NCBI RefSeq assembly: GCF_013694245.2
Contig: NZ_CP059322.2
Location: 4,223,001-4,287,000, forward strand
Direction: 5' to 3'
Length of the DNA: 64,000 nucleotides
From: Micromonospora ferruginea
GTDB taxonomy: Bacteria > Actinomycetota > Actinomycetes > Mycobacteriales > Micromonosporaceae
In this document: in pieces, positions 57,120 to 64,000 of the stretch
How the letters are laid out: each line of letters opens with the position of its first letter
Numbering within the stretch: position 1 is the first letter of the stretch
Notes under the pieces: model-generated
The model's database searches: none
Told to the model about the DNA's origin: nothing
The model's input: the letters and a program-made list of their open reading frames with translations, nothing else
Position numbers and translations under genes: made by a program

Positions 57120-58226
57120 TCAGGGCGGACCGGTGAGGAGCCGGTAGTGCTCCCCGAAGATCCGTCCGCCGCGTCCGCGCAGCACCGGGTCGCGCAGCGC
57201 CGGCGGCACGTCGCGGGTGCGGTTGCGGTCCCGGGTCCGGTCCCGCACCCAGCGGGTACGCGGCCGGCGGCGACTCTCGTACGCGATCAGCGCGGCGTCG
57301 ACGCTGCCGGCGGCGTGCAGCGACTCGGCGAGCACGACGGCGTCCTCCAGCGCCATGGCGGCACCCTGGGAGAGGGTCGGTGCGACGGCGTGAGCGGCGT
57401 CACCGACGAGCAGCACCCGGCCGTGGAACCAGCGGCCCAGCTCGACCTCCTCGGTGCGTTCCACGTGCACCGTCTCCAGCGCGGCCAGCACCTCGGGCAC
57501 CGGCCCGCCGTAGTCGCCGAACAGCTCGCGGAGCCGGGCGAGCGGGTCGGCCGGCAGGACGCTCCCGGCCTCGTCGGCGTAACAGTAGAGCCGCCCGGCG
57601 CCGAGCGGCACGACCAGGAAGCCGGCCCGCTGGCCGAGCAGGGCGGTCCAGTCGGTGATCCGGGGGCCACCGCGCACGACGGCGCGGTAGACGACCTGCC
57701 CGGCCGGGCGGGGCGGCCCGCCGAGCGCGGCCAGGGCACGCACCGCCGAGCGGGGCCCGTCCGCGCCGACGACCAGGTCGTACTCGCCGCCGGTGCCGTC
57801 GGTGAAGCCGACCGCGACGCCGCCGGGCAGCGGCTCGACGGTGCTCACCTCGGCGCCGTGGCGGACCGCGCCGCCGGCGCCGGTGAGCAGCACCCGGTGC
57901 AGTTCGGCGCGGGGCAGCGCCCGGCACTCCCCCACGCCGGCCCAGAGCGCGTCGAGGTCGACCTCGCACAGTGGCGCCCCGGCGGCGTCGAGGAAGCGTT
58001 GCCGGTGGATCACCTGGCCGAGCGGTCGCAGCGGGCCGTCGAGGTCGAGTCGGCGCATCGCCCGGGCCGCGTTGCCGGGCAGGTAGAGACCGGTGTCGGT
58101 GCGTTCGGTGGGTGGCAGCCGGTCGGTGACGTCGGGCCGGAATCCCGCCAGCCGCAGCGCCCGGGCCACGGCCAGGCCGGCGATGCCCGCGCCGACGACG
58201 AGGATGCGCAGGGGAGAACCACCCAT
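57120..58226 (-). CDS. FAD-dependent monooxygenase (PHBH-like)
   Basis: This 368-aa group A flavoprotein monooxygenase has the N-terminal FAD motif ILVVGAGIAGLAVARAL, the DG-like motif DLVVGADGPRSAVRAL and the second FAD motif GRVLLVGDAAHAVAPTLSQG. It would hydroxylate a small, probably aromatic or polyketide substrate with NAD(P)H and O2. The substrate is not predictable. The ATG at 58226 places GAGIAGL at the correct distance; the frame is open 21 codons upstream. It is divergent from the cellulase gene and stands alone. Confidence 0.88.
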   Translation of the reverse strand: MGGSPLRILVVGAGIAGLAVARALRLAGFRPDVTDRLPPTERTDTGLYLPGNAARAMRRLDLDGPLRPLGQVIHRQRFLDAAGAPLCEVDLDALWAGVGECRALPRAELHRVLLTGAGGAVRHGAEVSTVEPLPGGVAVGFTDGTGGEYDLVVGADGPRSAVRALAALGGPPRPAGQVVYRAVVRGGPRITDWTALLGQRAGFLVVPLGAGRLYCYADEAGSVLPADPLARLRELFGDYGGPVPEVLAALETVHVERTEEVELGRWFHGRVLLVGDAAHAVAPTLSQGAAMALEDAVVLAESLHAAGSVDAALIAYESRRRPRTRWVRDRTRDRNRTRDVPPALRDPVLRGRGGRIFGEHYRLLTGPP

Positions 58227-58383
58227 CGTGGGGTACGCCTCCGGAGGGGGGGTCGGAACGCGTTGGAGGCAAGACACTACTCGCCGCAACCAGGCGGCGG
58301 AAGTGCCGATCCGCCCCGGCGCAACATTCTTAACCGGTTCAGTTGCGCATCGGTTTCAAACATGTAAATGTGTTCGATGAGCC

Positions 58384-58397
58384 TGGGAGCGCTCCCG
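58384..58397 (+). promoter_or_regulatory. CebR-type operator upstream of the GH12 cellulase
   Basis: TGGGAGCGCTCCCG differs at one base from the Streptomyces CebR box TGGGAGCGCTCCCA. It sits 50 bp before the GH12 ATG. CebR is released by cello-oligosaccharides, so the cellulase is likely induced by cellulose breakdown products. cebR itself is not in this window. Confidence 0.85.
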
Positions 58398-58447
58398 CAC
58401 GTATCCCCCGTCAGATCCGGCGCCCCCGCGTCGAACCAAGGAGCATC

Positions 58448-59584
58448 ATGAAGCGTTCACTCAGAGCCATCGCCGCGGCCGGCCTGCTGGCCGCCGGCAG
58501 CATCGTCGCCGTCGCGCTCGGCGGCACCGCTTCGGCCGACACCCAGATCTGCGACCAGTACGGCTCCACCACCATCGGCGGCAAGTACGTGGTGCAGAAC
58601 AACCGCTGGGGCACGAGCGCCCAGCAGTGCATCAACGTCACCTCGACCGGCTTCTCGATCACCCGGGCGGACGGCTCCGCGCCGACCAACGGGGCGCCGG
58701 TCTCCTACCCGTCGATCTTCGTGGGCTGCCACTACACCAACTGCTCGCCCGGCACGAACCTGCCGGTCCAGGTGAAGAACATCAGCAGCGCGCCGGCCAG
58801 CATCAGCTACAACTACGTCAGCGGCGCGATCTACGACGCCGCGTACGACATCTGGCTCGACCCGTCGCCCAAGCGCGACGGCGTGAATCAGATGGAGATC
58901 ATGATCTGGCTCAACCGGCAGGGCTCGATCCAGCCCATCGGCTCCCCGGTCGGCAACGCCAGCATCGCCGGCCGGACCTGGGAGGTCTGGCGGGGCAGCA
59001 ACGGCTCCAACAACGTCATCTCGTACGTGGCGCCGTCCGCGATCCCCAGCTTCAGCTTCGACGCGATGGCGTTCATCAACGACACCCGCAACCGGGGCGC
59101 GATCACCAACGACTGGTACCTGACCAGCATCCAGGCCGGCTTCGAGCCGTGGCAGGGCGGGGTCGGGCTGGCGGTCAACTCGTTCTCGCAGAGCGTCAAC
59201 ACCGGCAGCAACCCGCCGCCCACCAGCACGCCGCCGACCACCACGCCGCCGCCCTCGGGCAGCGCCGCCTGCACCGTGACCTACCGCGCGACGAACGTGT
59301 GGAACAACGGCTTCACCGCCGAGGTGACGGTGAAGAACACCGGCAACAGCACGATCAACGGCTGGACGCTCAACTACAACCTGCCCTCCGGGCAGAACGT
59401 GACCAGCGCGTGGAACGCCACCGTGTCGCAGAGCGGCTCGGCGGTGACCGCCCGCAACGTCGACTACAACGGCACCCTCTCCCCGGGCGCCTCGACCAAC
59501 TTCGGCTACCAGGCCACGTTGAACGGCAGCTTCTCCGCGCCGAGCAGCTTCACCCTCAACGGCACCGCCTGCGCCCGAGGCTGA
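58448..59584 (+). CDS. GH12 endoglucanase with C-terminal CBM2
   Basis: This 378-aa secreted cellulase has a signal peptide (about 1-30, ending ASA) and a GH12 beta-jelly-roll domain (about 31-252). The likely nucleophile is E150 (NQMEIMIW) and the acid/base is E233 (AGFEPWQGG). A Pro/Thr linker (about 257-274) leads to a CBM2 cellulose-binding module (about 275-378) with AACTVTYRATNVWNNGFTAE, GWTLNYNLPSG and a closing Cys. It cleaves internal beta-1,4-glucan bonds. A CebR-type box is upstream and a strong terminator follows. A single, self-contained cellulose gene. Confidence 0.95.
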   Translation: MKRSLRAIAAAGLLAAGSIVAVALGGTASADTQICDQYGSTTIGGKYVVQNNRWGTSAQQCINVTSTGFSITRADGSAPTNGAPVSYPSIFVGCHYTNCSPGTNLPVQVKNISSAPASISYNYVSGAIYDAAYDIWLDPSPKRDGVNQMEIMIWLNRQGSIQPIGSPVGNASIAGRTWEVWRGSNGSNNVISYVAPSAIPSFSFDAMAFINDTRNRGAITNDWYLTSIQAGFEPWQGGVGLAVNSFSQSVNTGSNPPPTSTPPTTTPPPSGSAACTVTYRATNVWNNGFTAEVTVKNTGNSTINGWTLNYNLPSGQNVTSAWNATVSQSGSAVTARNVDYNGTLSPGASTNFGYQATLNGSFSAPSSFTLNGTACARG

Positions 59585-59596
59585 CCACCACGACAC

Positions 59597-59631
59597 GAGG
59601 GGGCGCGGTCCGCACCGGACCGCGCCCCCTC
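59597..59631 (+). terminator. 16-bp perfect hairpin after the GH12 gene
   Basis: Arms 59597-59612 and 59616-59631 pair exactly around a 3-nt loop, 12 nt after the GH12 stop. It can also serve the convergent aldo/keto reductase gene, which ends at 59646. Confidence 0.85.
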
Positions 59632-59645
59632 CCGTGGTACGCGGG

Positions 59646-60428
59646 TCAGCCGCCGAGCGCGTCGATGTCCCGCATCTCCTCGGCGGTCAGCGAGAACCCG
59701 AACACGTCGGCGTTGGCCCGGATCCGCTCCGGCGTCACCGACTTCGGGATCACCACGATCTCGTGGTCGATGTGCCAGCGCAGCACCACCTGCGCGGGCG
59801 AGACGTCGTGCGCCTGGGCGATGCGGACCAGCACCGGGTCGGACAGGTCGCTGGTCTTGAACGGGCTGTACCCCTCCAGCGCCACCCCCCGGTCCCGGTG
59901 CGCGACATGCGTCTGCCGGTCGTACAGCGACGGGCTCCACCGGATCTGGTTGACCGCGGGCGTCTCCTCGGTGGCCTGGATCAGCTCGTCGAGCTGCGCG
60001 GTCGAGTAGTTGCTCACGCCGACCGCGCGGGCCAGGTTCTCGTCCCGGGCGGCGAGCATCTCCCGCCACACCGGGATGCTGTCCCCCGGGGCGGGCGGCG
60101 GCCAGTGCACCAGCCACAGGTCGACGTACTCGACGCCCAGCGCGTCGAGGCTGGCCTCGATGGTCTCCCGCTCCCGGCCCACCCGGTCCGCCGGCAGCTT
60201 GGTGGTGATGAAGACGTCCTCCCGGCGCAGCCCGCTCTCGGCGACCGCCCGACCGACCTCCTTCTCGTTGCCGTACATGGTGGCGGTGTCGAGGTGGCGG
60301 TAGCCGGCGTCCAGCGCGGCGAGCACGGCCTGGTAGCCGTCCTCGCCGGTGGCCTGCCACGTGCCGAAGCCGAGCAGCGGGATCCGGACGTCGCCGGTGA
60401 GTGGCAGGGTGGGCTGGTCGAGGTCCAT
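59646..60428 (-). CDS. Aldo/keto reductase
   Basis: This 260-aa TIM-barrel NADPH reductase has the AKR signature: IPLLGFGTWQA, AGYRHLDTATMYGNEKEVG (catalytic Asp and Tyr), VFITTKLPADR (Lys), VDLWLVHWPPP (His), ARAVGVSNYSTAQLDELI and VVIPKSVTPERIRANADVF for cofactor binding. The start ATG at 60428 gives MDLDQPTLPL; an open stretch upstream is not supported. Similar to 2,5-diketo-D-gluconate reductase-type enzymes (AKR5). The true substrate is unknown. Confidence 0.92.
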   Translation of the reverse strand: MDLDQPTLPLTGDVRIPLLGFGTWQATGEDGYQAVLAALDAGYRHLDTATMYGNEKEVGRAVAESGLRREDVFITTKLPADRVGRERETIEASLDALGVEYVDLWLVHWPPPAPGDSIPVWREMLAARDENLARAVGVSNYSTAQLDELIQATEETPAVNQIRWSPSLYDRQTHVAHRDRGVALEGYSPFKTSDLSDPVLVRIAQAHDVSPAQVVLRWHIDHEIVVIPKSVTPERIRANADVFGFSLTAEEMRDIDALGG

Positions 60429-60480
60429 GCCGACGGTTCTACCCCTGATCGTCGCCGCCATGCCGGCCCCCGGGAAGGGC

Positions 60481-61533
60481 ATGGCGGAGAATACGGCTGT
60501 GGCGGACCGGCTGGAGGACTACCGGCGCAAGCGGGACCCGGCGCGTACCCCGGAACCGGTGCCCGAGCGGTCGCCGCGCCGCCGGCGGCCGACGGGGCCC
60601 GCGCCCCGCTTCGTCATCCAGCAGCACCACGCCCGGAGCCTGCACTGGGACCTGCGGCTGGAGCACGACGGCGTGCTGGCCTCCTGGGCGGTTCCGCGTG
60701 GCCTGCCCCGCGACCCGGGCCGCAACCACCTCGCCGTGCACACCGAGGACCACCCGATGGAATACCTGACGTTCGCCGGGGAGATCCCGGCCGGGGAGTA
60801 CGGCGGCGGGCGGATGACCCTCCACGACACCGGCACCTACCGCGCGGAGAAGTGGCGCGACGACGAGGTGGTCGTGGTGCTGGACGGGGAGCGCACGAAG
60901 GGGCGGTACGTCCTGTTCGCCACCGGCGGCCGGGGCCGGGACTGGATGGTCCGCCGCACCGACCCGGCGCCGCCCGGCTGGACGCCGATGCCCGAACTGG
61001 TCCGCCCGATGCGCGCCGCCGAGGGCGGCCGGCTGCCGCGCGACGCCGACGCCTGGGGGTACGAGCCGCGCTGGTCTGGCGTGCGGGCGATGGCGTACGT
61101 CTCCGGCGGCCGGCTGCGGCTGCGCGACGGCGACGACGCGGACGTCACCGGCGCGTACCCCTGGTTGCGGGCGATGGCCGAGGAGCTGGCCCCCACCGAG
61201 GCGGTGCTGGACGGGGTGCTGGTGCGGATCGACCCGGCCGGGCGGCTGCATCCGCCGACCCGGCGCGACGGCCAGTTCCTCGCCGTCGACCTGCTCTGGC
61301 TGGAGGGCGTGTCGAGCCTCGACGTGCCGTACGCGCAACGCCGCGACCTGCTCGACGGTCTGGCGTTGGCCGGTCCGCACTGGCAGACTCCGCCGTGGTT
61401 CCCGGGAGTCGGCGCGGACGCCCTGCGGGCCGCCCGTGAGCAGGGGCTCCCGGGGGTGGTGGCGAAGCGCCTCGACTCCCGCTACGAACCGGGCCGGCGC
61501 AGCCGGCACTGGCTGAGCATCGACGCGAGCTGA
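60481..61533 (+). CDS. LigD-type 3'-phosphoesterase fused to a catalytically dead ligase domain
   Basis: This 350-aa protein starts with a LigD phosphoesterase domain (about 40-165): FVIQQHHARSLHWDLRLEHD, then ASWAVPRGLP, HPMEYLTFAGEIPAGEYGGG and a C-terminal RDWMVRR. The His/Asp residues that bind metal and trim 3' phosphates and ribonucleosides are present. An ATP-ligase-like adenylation domain follows (about 180-350), but its catalytic K-x-D-G motif reads EPRWSG: Lys is R197 and Asp is S199. DGVLVRID, LLWLEGVSSL and GVVAKRLDSRYEPGRRS remain recognisable. There is no primase domain. It may process DNA ends in NHEJ-like repair without sealing them. Confidence 0.88.
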   Translation: MAENTAVADRLEDYRRKRDPARTPEPVPERSPRRRRPTGPAPRFVIQQHHARSLHWDLRLEHDGVLASWAVPRGLPRDPGRNHLAVHTEDHPMEYLTFAGEIPAGEYGGGRMTLHDTGTYRAEKWRDDEVVVVLDGERTKGRYVLFATGGRGRDWMVRRTDPAPPGWTPMPELVRPMRAAEGGRLPRDADAWGYEPRWSGVRAMAYVSGGRLRLRDGDDADVTGAYPWLRAMAEELAPTEAVLDGVLVRIDPAGRLHPPTRRDGQFLAVDLLWLEGVSSLDVPYAQRRDLLDGLALAGPHWQTPPWFPGVGADALRAAREQGLPGVVAKRLDSRYEPGRRSRHWLSIDAS

Positions 61534-61541
61534 GGACCACC

Positions 61542-62705
61542 GTGCACCTGACGCACCTGGAGTGCCCGCGCTGCGGCCTGGACCACCCGGCCGACAAGCT
61601 GCAGAACCTGTGCGGGTGCGGTTCCCCGCTGCTGGCCCGCTACGACCTGGCCATGGTGGCCGCCACGGTCACCCCGGAGCAGTTCGGGCTGCGCCCGGCC
61701 GACCTGTGGCGCTACCGGGAGCTGCTGCCGGTGGCCGATCCCCGGTTCGTGACCACGCTGGGCGAGGGCTGGACGCCGCTGTGGCACGCCCGGGCGTACG
61801 GCCACGAGATCGGGGTGGACGAGCTGATCGTCAAGGACGAGGGGCTGACGCCGACCGGGTCGTTCAAGGCGCGGGGCGCGGCGGTCGGCGTGAGCCGGGC
61901 CCGGGAGCTGGGCGTGGAGCGGATCGCCATGCCGACCAACGGCAACGCCGGCGCGGCCTGGGCGACGTACGCGGCCCGGGCTCAGATGGGCGCGACGATC
62001 GCCATGCCGTTGGCCGCGCCGACCATCTGCCGGCAGGAGTGCGTCGCCGCCGGGGCCGACCTGCGGCTGGTCGACGGCCTGATCGGGGACGCCGGCCGGG
62101 AGATCGCCGCGCTGGTGGCCGACTCGGGCGGGCGGGTCTTCGACGCCGGCACGCTGCGCGAGCCCTACCGGCTGGAGGGCAAGAAGACGATGGGCTACGA
62201 GATCGTCGAGCAGCTCGGCTGGCAGGTGCCCGACGTGATCATCTATCCGACGGGCGGCGGCGTCGGGCTGATCGGCATCCACAAGGCACTGCACGAGCTG
62301 CGCGAGCTGGGCTGGGTGGAGGACCGGCTGCCCCGGCTGGTGGCGGTGCAGTCGACCGGCTGCGCGCCGATCGTGCGCGCGTTCGCGGCCGGCGAGGCGC
62401 GGGCCACCCCGTGGGTGGACGCGCACACCGTCGCGTTCGGCATCACCGTGCCCGCCCCGCTCGGCGACGAGCTGATCCTGACCGCGCTGCGGGAGAGTTC
62501 CGGCACCGCGATCGCGGTGGACGACGCGGAGATCGTCGCCGACCTGCGCGACTTCGCCGCCCGGGAGGGGCTGCTGCTCTGCCCGGAGGGCGCGGCCTGC
62601 CTGACCGCGGCCCGGCACCTGCGCGCGGGTGGCTGGATCCGGCCCGGGGAGCGGGTCGTCGTGCTCAACACCGGCGCCGGCATCAAGTACCCCGGCCTGG
62701 TGTAA
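61542..62705 (+). CDS. thrC: Threonine synthase
   Basis: This 387-aa PLP enzyme turns O-phosphohomoserine into threonine. An N-terminal zinc-ribbon-like stretch (CPRCGLDHPADKLQNLCGCG) is typical of one threonine synthase group. The PLP lysine is K109 in PTGSFKARGA. The phosphate cup is TNGNAGAAWATYAARA and YPTGGGVGLIGIHKAL. It starts 8 nt after the ligase-like gene. Its TAA stop is also the first three bases of the 53-bp repeat at 62703. No other threonine genes are close. Confidence 0.92.
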   Translation: MHLTHLECPRCGLDHPADKLQNLCGCGSPLLARYDLAMVAATVTPEQFGLRPADLWRYRELLPVADPRFVTTLGEGWTPLWHARAYGHEIGVDELIVKDEGLTPTGSFKARGAAVGVSRARELGVERIAMPTNGNAGAAWATYAARAQMGATIAMPLAAPTICRQECVAAGADLRLVDGLIGDAGREIAALVADSGGRVFDAGTLREPYRLEGKKTMGYEIVEQLGWQVPDVIIYPTGGGVGLIGIHKALHELRELGWVEDRLPRLVAVQSTGCAPIVRAFAAGEARATPWVDAHTVAFGITVPAPLGDELILTALRESSGTAIAVDDAEIVADLRDFAAREGLLLCPEGAACLTAARHLRAGGWIRPGERVVVLNTGAGIKYPGLV

Positions 62706-62755
62706 GGAAGGGCCCCCGCTTAACGCCTCCGGCATGGCAGGGGCCCCTTCTTAAC
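62703..62755 (+). repeat. 53-bp TAAGGA...TAAC repeat, copy 2
   Basis: Same length and layout as the copy at 36095, identical at 41 of 53 positions: TAAGGAAGGGCCCC at the left, a central TTAACGCC, then GGGGCCCCTTCTTAAC at the right. It begins with the thrC stop codon and ends 9 nt before the convergent cupin gene's stop. Its G/C palindromes could also end transcription. Confidence 0.85.
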
Positions 62756-62764
62756 AACGCGCGC

Positions 62765-63157
62765 TCAGGACGTGGGCGGCTCGTCCTCGCCGGCCTCCTC
62801 GGCGGCGTCCGCCTCCTCCTTCGTCTTGTGCACCGCGCCGTCGGCGTGCTCCGGCGGGCCGTAGACGGTGTAGAGCACCAGCGGGTTCGGCCCGGTGTTG
62901 ACGAAGTTGTGCTTCGTGCCCGACGGCACGACCACCAGGTCGCCGGCGACGACGTCCTTCTTCTCGCCCGCCACCCGCGCCTCGCCGGTGCCGCTGACGA
63001 ACGTGAGGATCTGGTCGATGCCCTCGTGCACCTCCTCGCCGATCTCGCCGCCCGGCGGGATGGTCATGATGACCAGCTGGGTGTGCTCCCCGGTCCAGAG
63101 CACGCGGCGGAAGTCGGGACTCTTCTCGGCGACGGTCGCGATCGTGAAATGCTCCAT
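62765..63157 (-). CDS. Cupin-domain protein
   Basis: This 130-aa protein has a single small cupin barrel. Motif 1 is GGEIGEEVHEGIDQILTFVSG and motif 2 is GDLVVVPSGTKHNFVNTG. The His and Glu ligands for a metal are present. The C-terminus is a charged acidic tail with EEADAAEEAGEDE. The start ATG at 63157 gives MEHFTIATVA. It matches the widespread actinobacterial single-domain cupins annotated as cupin-2 proteins. Role unknown. Between it and the next gene (63158-63401) I see only a small GACCGG/CCGGTC inverted repeat and no gene. Confidence 0.85.
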   Translation of the reverse strand: MEHFTIATVAEKSPDFRRVLWTGEHTQLVIMTIPPGGEIGEEVHEGIDQILTFVSGTGEARVAGEKKDVVAGDLVVVPSGTKHNFVNTGPNPLVLYTVYGPPEHADGAVHKTKEEADAAEEAGEDEPPTS

Positions 63158-63401
63158 GGCCCGCTCATACCCCGATCGCGCGTCCGCCACGCCGGGAGTG
63201 GCAGATGGTGGAATTCCCCACCGCGAGGGGGTTTGACCGCGCCGGGAACGGGCATCTGCAGCCGACAAGACCGGTGCGGGACAGGCCGGTCGAGCCAGGT
63301 CCCCGCTGACGTACCGCCGTACGGCTGCGCCGGTGGGAGACGGCCAGAGCGCGGCGACGTGACGACCCCCGGGTCGTGCGGCGCCGTGCGCTCGTTGGCG
63401 G

Positions 63402-63806
63402 TCAGGCGAGCACGGCCAGGTGGAACGGGCGGTCCACGTGCCCGCCCGCGGCGTGCGTCTCGACGAAGACCGCGTTGGCGATCCCGGCGCGGGGCGCCAC
63501 CGTGACGGTCCCCTGCTGCGCCAGCCCGCCGCCGCCGGCCGGGCCCACCGTCCCGACGTACGCGGCCCGAGCCACGTCCTGGTCGAAGGCGACCTGGTAC
63601 ATCCCGGCGGCGAGCCGGGTGGACGAGGTGGCGCCGAGGCCGCGGACCAGGGTGCCGTTCGCGTCGACCACGGCGAACAGCACGCGGGCGGTCGTCGGCA
63701 GCCCGGCCGGCGAGTACGAGTTGATCTCGGTGTCGACGCGCGCCGCCTCGTGCGCGCTCGGGGCGGGCTGACCGGTCGCTCCCCTCCTCGGTCTGGGGCT
63801 GGGCAT
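63402..63806 (-). CDS. Small protein of unknown function
   Basis: This 134-aa protein starts at the ATG at 63806 with AGAGAGGAT upstream. After a short basic, Pro-rich start (MPSPRPRRGATGQPAP) it reads as a beta-strand-rich domain: INSYSPAGLPTTARVLFAVV, TRLAAGMYQVAFDQDV, TVTVAPRAGIANAVFVETHA. There is no signal peptide or TM helix. I cannot name a family. The sequence suggests an all-beta, possibly surface or ligand-binding protein. It seems to be transcribed alone toward the cupin gene. Confidence 0.6.
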   Translation of the reverse strand: MPSPRPRRGATGQPAPSAHEAARVDTEINSYSPAGLPTTARVLFAVVDANGTLVRGLGATSSTRLAAGMYQVAFDQDVARAAYVGTVGPAGGGGLAQQGTVTVAPRAGIANAVFVETHAAGGHVDRPFHLAVLA

Positions 63807-63928
63807 GGTGATCCTCTCTCCCACCGGTACGCCGGCAGGAGGCGTTCGTGGTGCGTCCCGGCGATCAGCGGCGATCACTCTGCTGCTTCGACGCTATGTC
63901 GACACGCCGCCCGCCAACCAGCGACAGC

Positions 63929-63948
63929 ACTGTCCGATCAAGGACAGT
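63929..63948. promoter_or_regulatory. Inverted repeat ACTGTCC-N6-GGACAGT
   Basis: Perfect 7-bp arms at 63929-63935 and 63942-63948. About 25 bp further a second small inverted repeat, GTCAA-TCC-TTGAC (63972-63984), contains TTGAC, a possible -35 for a forward gene starting beyond the window. Together they look like an operator region in the space after the small unknown gene. Confidence 0.4.
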
Positions 63949-64000
63949 AGACGGCTCTGAGCTGGGAAAACGTCAATCCTTGACATCGTTGACCGGCACC

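Overview
This window comes from the chromosome of a high-G+C actinobacterium, most likely Micromonospora or a close relative. By eye the G+C content is above 70%, GTG starts are common, and many genes are joined by 4-bp ATGA/GTGA overlaps. Several neighbourhoods are typically actinobacterial. One is the rdgB-rph-cAMP phosphodiesterase-cysM-cysO-mec-DUF2017-clpS block that M. tuberculosis carries near Rv1331-Rv1341. Others are a SigC-like sigma factor beside copper genes and a GH12-CBM2 cellulase behind a CebR-type operator. I see no insertion sequence, prophage, integrase, CRISPR array or rRNA, so this looks like ordinary chromosome with two families of small intergenic repeats.

Layout. 1-1100: the end of an L,D-transpeptidase, tRNA-His and oligoribonuclease. 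1100-8600: a GT87 membrane mannosyltransferase, then a copper/redox block (YcnI, CopC-CopD, SigC, MauE/DoxX-like protein, DsbA-like protein, membrane protein). 8870-11600: an ECF-type metal transporter cbiMNQO with a likely Nur (nickel) operator. 11700-14850: a peroxiredoxin, an HNH protein whose stop codon lies inside an unusual Leu(UAG)-like tRNA, an acetyltransferase, an expansin-like protein and a small unknown. 15000-31680: a large surface-polysaccharide locus (LCP ligase, priming phosphotransferase, dTDP-rhamnose genes rmlDB/rmlAC, four glycosyltransferases, flippase, O-antigen-ligase-like protein, Wzz-like protein, DUF1800/DUF1501 pair). 31690-33510: a membrane protein with degenerate kinase-like and trypsin-like regions.

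33590-41370: an RpiR regulator and the histidine utilisation operon hutU-(M20 hydrolase)-hutF-hutI-hutH. 41370-46500: the reverse-strand housekeeping block from clpS to rdgB, which contains the CysM/CysO/Mec cysteine pathway. 46600-55090: a degenerate GTPase, a large LuxR-type ATPase regulator, NAD salvage (pncB, pncA) and an MFS exporter whose reading frame runs into an intergenic repeat array. 55235-64000: cytochrome oxidase subunit I, an FAD monooxygenase, the GH12 cellulase, an aldo/keto reductase, a LigD-like phosphoesterase fused to a dead ligase domain, threonine synthase, a cupin and a small unknown protein.

Most worth a second look: the short-variable-arm Leu(UAG)-like tRNA overlapping an HNH gene; a family of GTCGATC-ended palindromes that sit next to G-rich microsatellites and alter the ends of neighbouring genes; a 53-bp repeat that twice begins with the stop codon of the upstream gene; CysO with 23 residues after its diglycine; and several proteins that keep a fold but have lost catalytic residues (ligase, protease, Wzz-kinase, GTPase). 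All functions are read from sequence by recognition; no database search was possible.
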